Below, in pieces: positions 56,615 through 64,000 of a DNA stretch of 64,000 nt. The stretch lies in assembly GCA_001606155.1 (NCBI GenBank), contig LODT01000016.1:310001-374000 (forward strand), given 5' to 3'. The stretch's first letter is position 1, and every line of letters begins with the position of its first letter. Made by a program: the position numbers and the translations under genes. The notes beneath the pieces are model-generated. The model had not been told where the DNA came from and made no database searches. It saw only the letters and a list, made by a program, of their open reading frames with translations. Source of the DNA: Tieghemostelium lacteum. Lineage: Eukaryota; Evosea; Eumycetozoa; Dictyosteliales; Raperosteliaceae.

Positions 56615-59068
56615 TTAATTTATTAGAATTGAATATAATTTGTTGGAACTGGTAAATAATACTCTGTTCCTAGAAATTAATTGAGCCGATTGTATAGGTT
56701 GATTTTTAATTATATTATTTACATTGATAGCCTTACTGATATTGATAGGCTCTTGTGTGAGATCGTTAATGTTATATTGTTGTTGTTGTTGATTTTGTTG
56801 AAGTGGTGGTTCACTATTAAATATACACATAGAACCATCAGATGAATAGGTAAGAATTTGTTTTTCTATGGGATTTGAATGTATACCCAATAGATCAGTG
56901 AAATGTGGTTGGTAAGTACTCAAACATGTTGAAGTATACATATTCCAAACTTTAAAATAACCCTGTGTACTGCCACTAATCAATACAGGATCTCTCATTG
57001 TAGATCTCAATCTAACTGAAACTACAGAACTTTGACACTGGAAGAATCTAAAACAGTGTCCATTACGACTATCCCATAACTTAATCTTGTGGTCCATTCC
57101 ACCAGATACTACTAATGGTTGAGTGGGATGTGAATCTACTGAAAGTACCTCTCCGATATGACCCTCCATAGAAGATATATAAGATCCATTCTCAATGTCC
57201 CAAATCTTTAGTGTGGAATCACTCAAAGCCGTTATCAAATGAACACCATTCCATGAAATATCATTGATTCTACATCCACAACTAAACGACCTCAATGGAG
57301 TCTCTAGTGACATATTAGCACTCTGTACAGACATAGGACTTGCATTGTCAATATTATAAATTGAAACTTGAAAATCCACTGATGCAACTGCTAGAAATAG
57401 TTTATCTTCTATAATCTGATAGTTCATAACTACCACTGGTGAAGGTATCTGTAATCTCTTTATCAATTTGAAAGTCTGTAGATTATAGTAACTAATGAAC
57501 CCTCCTCCTACTACCAAAGGATTTTTAAATGAAATTAAAAAACCAGATCTTTCAGTAACATATTTTATCTTATCTGCTAAATCCTGATTGAAATCCTGTA
57601 CAACTACATCAGACTGATTGACAGGGGTATAAGATGATCCTGATTTCTTACCAGGAGATTCCTTTTCAATAGACATAAAATTTTCAGTATCATAACTAAT
57701 TTTAATAGCACCTTGATCATCTGATGCATAATATCCTGGTTTTGAATATGACATGGAAGATGAAGATGAAGATATACTATTTGTTGGTGTCGCTAGATTA
57801 CTATTATTATTGTTATTATTGCTACAGTTATTATTTGTGTTGCTATTAAATACATTTAAATTCTGTTCGATAGAATCTAAAAGTTGAAGAATTTCAGTAA
57901 AAGTTGGTCTTTGGGTGGGTATTGGATTCCAGCATTTGATAATTAATGATTGCCAGTAGTCTGGTATCCCTTGTAAAGGTGGTCTATAATCTTCCATTGC
58001 AGCTACAAATGCCATTTTCAAAGGTTCCATTCCGCAGTATGGGTCTCTGCATGTTAATAGTTCCCAAAGGATAATTGAATAGGAGTAAATGTCTACCTTT
58101 TCAGTGTATTTTTCACCTTTGAATGACTCTGGTGCCATCCAAGCAAGAGATCCCATTGCAGCTGTCATTTCATTGGGACCTGGTTTCATCTCTTTAGATA
58201 ACCCAAAATCATTGATTTTAGCTACAGTGTAGTTACCATCCAATAGGATATTGCTGCTTGTAAGATCACGATGAATGATAGGGTCATGGAAATTAGTGTG
58301 TAGATATTCCATACCCAATGCTATATCACGTGCTATTGTGAATTGAGTGTGAGGACTTGACATTACAAACTGTGTTTTCTCATCTAAAAGCTTTCTAAGT
58401 GAACCACCAGCCATGTATTCCATGACTATACATCTGTTTTGTTCATCTGATACTGCACCTATAAACATGACACAAGTAGGATGACAGAGTTTTGAGATGA
58501 TATCTAACTCCTTCTGAAAGATATCAGCTTCTGAACGGTCTCTGAATCTGTTGATTGTAATTTTTTTAATTGCAACACTCTTTCCTCTCCAATATGCTTT
58601 GTAAACTTTCCCAAAAAACCCTTTTCCAAGTTCCTTGTCCAATACTAGTTCTTGATATGGTATCTCATAGTTTTTCAAAGTGCTCTTTAGTTTGACAAGA
58701 TGTTTAAAATTATTTTTATTCTCGCCACTTGTTTTAACCTGTGTATCAGCCATCATTTTAACTTCATCTGGAGTCATTGCCATTGTTGTATTATCACAGT
58801 CTTGTAGATTGGTAGGATTATATAGTTCCTCATCATAGTTTATCTCTTGAGTTGGTGTAAACTCAAACTCATCATCCACCTCTACAGTATCAGAATTCTG
58901 TGACTTTGTACACTCTGTTGAAATACTTTCATCATCTCTCTGCTGTTGCTGTTGTTGATCATTTGTACTTGAATTACTTCCACCACTAAAACTATTAACA
59001 AGTTGTGAACTGTTTATATAACACCCCATATCTGAAGATGATGTTATATTTCCTCTATTACCACTCAT
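56615..59068 (-). CDS. TKL-type protein kinase with C-terminal WD40 repeats
   Basis: A single exon of 817 residues. The kinase domain spans about 140-400: glycine loop GKGFFGKV (148-155), VAIKK (K168), HRDLTSSN (266-273), DFG (287-289) and GSLAWMAPE ending at 314, so all catalytic residues are present. The HRDLTSSN and WMAPE forms place it in the tyrosine-kinase-like (TKL) group, which is expanded in dictyostelids, and predict Ser/Thr (possibly dual) specificity. After an Asn/Ser linker, residues about 500-780 carry WD40 repeats (RINDISWNGVHLITALSDST, LKIWDIENGSY, GHIGEVLSVDSHPTQPLVVS, HKIKLWDSRNG, YFKVWNMYTS). The N-terminus is low complexity. A cytosolic signalling kinase scaffolded through its own propeller is the likely role. 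Its inputs are unknown. Confidence 0.88.
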   Translation of the reverse strand: MSGNRGNITSSSDMGCYINSSQLVNSFSGGSNSSTNDQQQQQQRDDESISTECTKSQNSDTVEVDDEFEFTPTQEINYDEELYNPTNLQDCDNTTMAMTPDEVKMMADTQVKTSGENKNNFKHLVKLKSTLKNYEIPYQELVLDKELGKGFFGKVYKAYWRGKSVAIKKITINRFRDRSEADIFQKELDIISKLCHPTCVMFIGAVSDEQNRCIVMEYMAGGSLRKLLDEKTQFVMSSPHTQFTIARDIALGMEYLHTNFHDPIIHRDLTSSNILLDGNYTVAKINDFGLSKEMKPGPNEMTAAMGSLAWMAPESFKGEKYTEKVDIYSYSIILWELLTCRDPYCGMEPLKMAFVAAMEDYRPPLQGIPDYWQSLIIKCWNPIPTQRPTFTEILQLLDSIEQNLNVFNSNTNNNCSNNNNNNSNLATPTNSISSSSSSMSYSKPGYYASDDQGAIKISYDTENFMSIEKESPGKKSGSSYTPVNQSDVVVQDFNQDLADKIKYVTERSGFLISFKNPLVVGGGFISYYNLQTFKLIKRLQIPSPVVVMNYQIIEDKLFLAVASVDFQVSIYNIDNASPMSVQSANMSLETPLRSFSCGCRINDISWNGVHLITALSDSTLKIWDIENGSYISSMEGHIGEVLSVDSHPTQPLVVSGGMDHKIKLWDSRNGHCFRFFQCQSSVVSVRLRSTMRDPVLISGSTQGYFKVWNMYTSTCLSTYQPHFTDLLGIHSNPIEKQILTYSSDGSMCIFNSEPPLQQNQQQQQYNINDLTQEPINISKAINVNNIIKNQPIQSAQLISRNRVLFTSSNKLYSILIN

Positions 59069-59561
59069 TACTTGTTATAAATATCCTTATAGATATTATA
59101 AAGTTAAAATAGAAAACTCCAAGTTTATAGATTACCAAAAAAAAAAAAAAAAATTAATTTTAACTTAAAATAATATATTATAAATTATTTGAATATAAGT
59201 CCTATGAATATTCAATATATATTATTTGAATATTCAATATAAAATTATAGCTCCCTAAATTTTGTATTCATCATTTATATACAAATATAATTTTGTTAAT
59301 AAATTAAAATATATAAATATTTAAAATTTTTTGAAATTAATGTATAAAAACTTTTGGTAAACGTTTGATTCGAAATTTTGATCAAATCTAGTGTTTTTCA
59401 CTTTTTTTAAAAAAAAAAAAATTTTTCGTCTTCTTTGTAATAAATTCTATTCAGAATCCTCCTTATACTTTCTTAGTTATAATTCAGGCACCAATTCAAG
59501 TATGTACTTCTATACAGGTAGAGATAATCAGAGCCTCGGATATTAATCATCGAACAATAGA
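59069..59561. other. Divergent intergenic region upstream of ribosomal protein P2
   Basis: A 493-bp A/T-rich spacer. The last about 110 bases before the P2 start (59450-59561) are less biased and pyrimidine-containing, plausibly the 5' UTR of a highly expressed gene. Nothing else was recognised. Confidence 0.4.
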
Positions 59562-59967
59562 ATGAAATACTTAGCAGCTTACTTATTATGTGTCCTCGGT
59601 GGTAAAGCCAACCCAACCAACGCTGATGTTGCCAAAATCTTATCCTCTGTTGGTGTTGAAGTTGATGACTCCAGAGTCACCGCTGTCGTCTCTCAATTAT
59701 CCGGTAAAGACGTAAACCAAATCATTGCTGCTGGTAAAACTAAAATTGGTTCATTCGCTGCTGCCTCTGCCCCAGTTGCCGCCACCACCGCCGTTGCTGC
59801 CACCACCACCACCGCTCCAGCCAAAAAAGAAGAAAAGAAAGAAGAAAAGAAAGAAGAATCCGACGAAGTAAGTTTTATTATAACCAATACTATTTCAATT
59901 ATTTCATTTATACTAATTTCAATTCTTTTAATTTCAACAGGATATGGGTATGTCTTTATTCGATTAA
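59562..59967 (+). CDS. rplP2: 60S acidic ribosomal protein P2
   Basis: Exons 59562-59867 and 59941-59967 (phase 0) give 110 residues. Residues 1 to about 65 form the helical dimerisation domain (MKYLAAYLLCVLGGKANPT, VAKILSSVGVEVDDSRV). An Ala/Thr hinge and a KKEEKKEEKKEE charged stretch follow. The 27-nt last exon supplies the conserved P-stalk tail, giving SDE then DMGMSLFD. That tail recruits translation GTPases on the large ribosomal subunit. Without the small exon the protein would lose the family's most conserved part, which strongly supports the splice. Codons are markedly richer in C at third positions (GCC, ACC, GTC, TCC) than in neighbouring genes, as expected for a very highly expressed gene. 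Confidence 0.95.
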
Positions 59968-61780
59968 ATTTGAGTATTTTTTATAAAATAAAAATATTTG
60001 AAGATATAGAAAAAAAAAATCACACACACTATTAGACAATTTCATTTTTAATAACACCAATATTTGAATTCAAGTAATAATGTATAAAATTACTTAATTT
60101 ATATTTGATTTTGTTATTTGGAAAATTAATTGAGTTTTAATTAATAATGCAATACATTGGATTTCAATAGATTTCTTTTAAAAGGTAAGAATCAGGGTTT
60201 TATTCGAAATAGATCTTTTTGAATGTGGTGCTATGGAGTCATAAAAGAGGCTGTTGGTTTTGTGTAGCGCATTTTCAAAAAGTTGGTTTTCAAGAGTTAC
60301 TGCATTGTTTCGATATAAAAAAATCAAAAAAAAAAATAAACTGACCTTTACGGATTAATTTTGGCTAATTGCAAATATCAATGAATTTTTACGAGCTTAC
60401 CAACGGAGTAAATATCTCAACTGTTTAAATTTCGACCTAACCTATTCATCTTATCACTTTGTATTTTTTTTTTTTTTTTAAATTCATTTTACTTAACAGT
60501 TAGGAAAGGTATACAAATATAGTCAACATACATATTCCGAAATTATAGAGTTTCAGTAAAACATTGTATAGGCAACACAAAGTGATTCTCTTTTATTAGA
60601 ATAACAATAATAACAATTATATAAACAGTTCAACTGGATTACATTTTACGAGTATTCAGATATTTAATTAATTAATATAAAAATGTAAAGTATCTGCTTT
60701 TTTTATGTACCAGTCATATTTAGTGGGAAGTTTTTCATAGAAAAAATCTTTTATTTAGATATTTGTGTGTGTATTTGTTAACAATGTGGTTCGTATATTC
60801 AGATATTTTTTTTTTATTTATCTTTAGGTGCGTCTGTTTCTTTGATTTATATTTGCAATATTTTTCATTCCTAAAGATTTTGATGATGAATCATTCGGTT
60901 ATAATTGTAATGGTTAAGATGTGTAGGAGGAATGTAAGGGAAATCATTAAATAACAGTAGGGAAATCGCACTTTAGACTAAATATTTAATGTAAATTCAT
61001 ATGTACATAGATTTTAAGATCTTATTGCGGGTCGGTATTTCATATAGTTTTTTCAAGAGTCGTATCAAAAGCGGAAAAAAATCGATAGCTTTTACAAAAA
61101 GTTGATTTTTTCAAAATATCTGCGGACTCATTTTCTAATAATACAATCATGAAAAACACCATTTTCTCAATGCAAATAGGAAAGTGACTTCATGAAAGAT
61201 TTTTTTTTTTTTTCCCAACCATTTTTCTTTTAATTGTATAAACTGTTTTCCACCTTTTGAAATAGCAATAACAATAGCCACCACCAATATTATTATTAAT
61301 ATTTATTAAATATTTACAAGTTAGTATTGTTGTTGCTAAAATTTTTTTTTAGTTTTTCTTTTCCTCCATCTGTTCCACTTCCTCCACAAATCACTCAATT
61401 AACTCAAATTGTTGTACAATTCACCAAATTTGAATTATTAAAATATTTTTTGTAAACATTCAAATTATATTAAATATTTTTCAAAAAAAACACACAAAAA
61501 CCTTAAATCTAAATCACATTTAGTCTATTTTTGTAATAATATTTCATTGTTACAAAAAAATCTCCATCCACTTTTTCAAGTTAGTTACAGAAGATATTTT
61601 TGGATCTTTAAAAAAACTATCTCCAAAGTACTTTACTTTTTTTTTTTTAAATTATTTTTGGTCACAAATAATAACGTCACAAAAATAATCTTACCAATCA
61701 ATCACTAAACAGTTTCGTATTAATATCAACATTATAATAACCACCAACACTCTTTAAAAACACAGTAATATTACAAAAGA
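59968..61780. other. Long gene-free region upstream of G alpha gene
   Basis: At 1.8 kb this is the longest gap in the window. No credible coding frame was found. The small frame at 60763-60954 has composition typical of noncoding DNA. The left end holds the P2 3' UTR. The right half (about 61200-61780) has T-runs and C-containing patches and probably holds the promoter and 5' UTR of the G alpha gene. A 14-mer at 61112-61125 (CAAAATATCTGCGG) recurs upstream of comC paralogue C (39968-39981). Confidence 0.5.
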
Positions 61781-62996
61781 ATGGGTTGTGGAGCAAGCAT
61801 AGAATCAAAAGAGTCAAAACTCATTGATAAAGATTTAGCAAATGAAAGAAAAATAATGTATAGAGAAATGAAGCTTTTGCTTTTGGGTACTGGTGACAGT
61901 GGTAAATCAACTATTGCCAAACAAATGAGATATATCCATACCACTGGTTTCAACGAAGATGAAATTTCCAATTTTAAAGACATTCTCCAACAGAATGTTC
62001 TCTCCTGTATTAATATTCTATGTAGACAAATTCTTGAACACGATCTTAAATTGGATTCAGAAAACAAAACTTTATTAGTATGTATATATATATTATAAGA
62101 TCAAAAAAAAAAAAATATACAATGGTGTTATTAACATGTGAACCGTTTTTTTGTGTGGGTTATAACTTGATTAGGAAAAAGTCGATTATTTCTCTGAAAT
62201 CAATCCATTTGAATTACCATTAACAAGCGATTTGGGTAAAGAGATTGAAATGGTTTGGAGTAATGAACAGATTAAAAAATTCTATGTAGATGTAGGTAGA
62301 ATTTTCTTACCAGAAGTTGCAGGATATTGTCTGAGTCAAGTAGCTAGAATCTCAACAGACGATTTCAAACCAAACGAAGAGGATATTTTGAAATGTAGAC
62401 AAAGAACAACAGGAATGAAAGAAACTGTATTTACAGTTGAAGATGTTAAATTTAGATTATTAGATGTCGGTGGTCAAAAGAATGAACGTAGAAAATGGAT
62501 TCACTATTTTGAAGATGTTAAAACTATTATCTTTTGTGCTTCATTGTAGGTTTTTTTAGATTGTAATATTACCTTCTAATCAATCAAATTTGTTATTAAC
62601 ATTTTCGTTTCCTAAAATTTTAGGTCTGATTATGATATTGATCTTGCAGAGGAAGCTGGTATTAATAGAATGCACGATTCTTTGAAATTGTGGGAAGAAA
62701 TTATAAATAACCCATTCTTTAAAAACACTTCTGTTGTATTGTTTTTGAATAAGAATGATATATTCAAAGAAAAAATCTCAAGAATTCCATTGACTAAATG
62801 TTTCCCAGAGTATCCAGGTCCAAATGACTACGACAAAGCTTTGGAATATATAAGAAATAAATATTTTGTATGTGTACCTGCTGGTAGATCTGTATTGGCC
62901 CATGTCACCACTGCAACAGATCGTGAAAATATTACTGTAGTATTTGATGCTGTCAGAAGAACTGTAATTGCTCAAGTCTTGAAGATGAATTATTAA
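61781..62996 (+). CDS. Heterotrimeric G-protein alpha subunit
   Basis: Exons 61781-62077, 62175-62545 and 62624-62996 (phases 0 and 2) give 346 residues. The MGCGAS start allows myristoylation of Gly2 and palmitoylation of Cys3. Nucleotide-binding motifs are in order: G1 GTGDSGKST (36-44), the RxRTTG arginine-finger region (CRQRTTGMKET), G3 DVGGQKNERRKW with the catalytic Gln, G4 FLNKND, and G5 TTATD. The second splice restores IIFCASLSDYD. The protein should couple seven-helix receptors to effectors at the plasma membrane, as in cAMP or folate sensing of D. discoideum. Several invariant positions vary (GAGES to GTGDS, GGQR to GGQK, TCAT to TTAT), so it belongs to a diverged paralogue. I cannot match it to a numbered D. 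discoideum G alpha. Confidence 0.9.
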
Positions 62997-63623
62997 AAAT
63001 ATTAATAATTATTCAAAAAAAACCAGTAATAACAATAATATATTATAATAATCATAATTCACACTAAAATCAAACAGAAATAATTCCTTTCTTTCAATTT
63101 CAATTAATAACAACATAGGACATAAATTCATATTTTTCAACATTTTCCCATTTATATATAAAACAAAAACAACAACAAAAACAATTAAATAAGAACACAA
63201 CTCAAATGATTATAGAAATATAGAAACAATAATAAATAAACTTAAAAGAAACAAAAAAAAAAAAAAAAAAAATTAAAAAGATAAATAAAAAGTGGAAAAA
63301 GAAATAGAGTATTATTGCTATGGGGGTTACAAGTATCATATAATTCACCAAACAGTCTACATGGTGAATTATATTTATGACACCCATTTGCTGAGTACTC
63401 TAATATTTCTTTTAACAAAGTTTTTGTATAATATAACAAAATTTTAATGGTGGGTTCGATCACAATGCCTTATTTCTAGATCGTAATTAATTTCAATTTT
63501 TTTTTCTTTATATTTTGGGAGTGAGAAAACCTTAAAATATTTTTTTTTTTTTTTTATTTTTTTAAATTTATTATTATCGTAATTCCTGTATATATATATT
63601 AATTTAAACATAAATATAAAACC
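62997..63623. other. Intergenic region between G alpha and TM2 genes
   Basis: This 627-bp region is A/T-rich with A-runs at 63252-63276 and T-runs at 63540-63555. Several minus-strand frames (63009-63656) are products of A/T composition and overlap the TM2 start. A GGTTCGATCAC at 63453 resembles a tRNA B-box, but no tRNA fold surrounds it. Confidence 0.45.
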
Positions 63624-64000
63624 ATGAGTCATCATCATCATGAACACCACCACCACTGCCCAAAGAGTTTATTTGTAACCTACATACTCTGGTTCTTCTT
63701 TGGTATTTTTGGTATTCACAGATTTTATTTAAGTAAATATCGTTGAACTCTCCAAATAAGGATATGTTTTGACATTGTTACTAATTATGCTATAATTACA
63801 GATAAACCACTATCAGGTGTAATTTGGTTATTCACTTTAGGTGTATTTGGTATTGGTTGGTTGATAGATCTCTTCTTGATCCCAGGATATGTTAGAGAAT
63901 ACAACCACCACTACTTTGCACAAGAAACTATTATTGTTGCTCCACAACCAATTTTATATCAATCCACTCAACCATTCCCATCTTACCCATACCAAGCTCA
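63624..64000 (+). CDS. TM2-domain membrane protein, 3' end outside window
   Basis: Exons 63624-63732 and 63802->64000 (intron 69 nt, phase 1). The first exon starts MSHHHHEHHHHCPKS, with eight His in the first eleven residues, then a membrane span (FVTYILWFFFGIFGIHRFYL). Splicing gives HRFYLNKPLSGVIWLFTLGV, then GIGWLIDLFLIPGY, which is the TM2 domain: two helices joined by a short turn with the conserved G.HRFYLG and WxxD patterns. A Tyr/Pro/Gln-rich tail follows and is cut by the window edge. TM2 proteins are small membrane proteins of poorly defined function. The His-rich start could bind metal, which is speculation. Confidence 0.82.

Noticed and set aside
60763-60954. 63-codon frame in the gap before the G alpha gene
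   Set aside because: Phe/Ile/Tyr/Cys-rich content typical of translated A/T-rich noncoding DNA, with no family resemblance or splice partners.
63449-63475. Possible tRNA B-box (GGTTCGATCAC)
   Set aside because: No acceptor stem, D-arm or anticodon arm can be formed around it at tRNA spacing.
63009-63656. Several overlapping minus-strand frames
   Set aside because: They arise from A and T runs, overlap each other in different frames, and one overlaps the TM2 start.
1-64000. Transposable elements (DIRS-, TRE- or DNA-transposon-like)
   Set aside because: No reverse transcriptase, integrase, tyrosine recombinase or transposase motifs and no terminal repeats were seen. The only large repeats are parts of the tandem host genes.

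Overview
The window is eukaryotic nuclear DNA that reads as a dictyostelid social amoeba. The evidence is compact genes with short AT-rich GT-AG introns (about 50-190 nt), very A/T-rich flanks with long homopolymer runs, in-frame Asn, Gln and Thr homopolymers, and families typical of dictyostelids: comC-like EGF membrane proteins, FNIP-type repeats, TKL kinases and PLAC8 proteins. Coding regions look GC-richer than is usual in D. discoideum, so another dictyostelid lineage (Heterostelium-, Cavenderia- or Tieghemostelium-like) seems likelier. That species guess is an inference. No CRISPR array, convincing tRNA or recognisable transposon was seen.

Layout. 1-7.3 kb: the 5' part of a RIC1 homologue (minus strand, running off the left edge), an Enhancer-of-Polycomb homologue (plus), and a gene with a zinc-dependent deaminase signature (minus). 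7.3-8.6 kb: a gene-poor gap with two short coding relics. 8.6-21.9 kb: an ankyrin-DHHC palmitoyltransferase, a PLAC8 protein, a syntaxin, a membrane RING-H2 ligase, a low-complexity hypothetical protein, a GT8 glycosyltransferase, an S1-repeat protein matching only the N-terminal part of RRP5/PDCD11, a Tim17-family (TIMMDC1-like) membrane protein and a secreted integrin-alpha-like FG-GAP protein. 22-31 kb: an endosulfine, an FNIP-repeat protein, a large unrecognised multi-exon gene with an F-box-like segment, and a PIG-X/PBN1 homologue. 31-44.4 kb: three tandem comC-like surface proteins of about 1,400 residues each. 44.4-59.1 kb: a possible PXB-related protein, a PH-domain protein, an EF-hand/coiled-coil protein ending in a prenylation motif, a two-cassette AAA+ ATPase of the AFG2/SPATA5 type, and a TKL kinase fused to WD40 repeats. 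59.5-64 kb: ribosomal protein P2, a long gene-free gap, a G-protein alpha subunit and a TM2-domain protein that runs off the right edge.

These are independent eukaryotic genes, not operons. Some themes recur by chance or ancestry: membrane traffic (RIC1, DHHC, syntaxin, the prenylated EF-hand protein), signalling (G alpha, TKL kinase, endosulfine) and ribosome biogenesis or function (RRP5-like, AFG2-like, P2). The points most worth a second look are the deaminase gene, the near-identical 0.9-kb tract shared by two of the comC paralogues, the EF-hand/prenyl protein that looks like a RASEF/CRACR2A protein without its Rab domain, the RRP5 homologue that stops after its N-terminal half, a PCNA-binding-like motif at the end of the Enhancer-of-Polycomb homologue, and two back-to-back hairpins near 22.0 kb.

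Exon boundaries were assigned by hand from GT/AG signals, frame continuity and protein-family continuity. They are predictions without transcript support.
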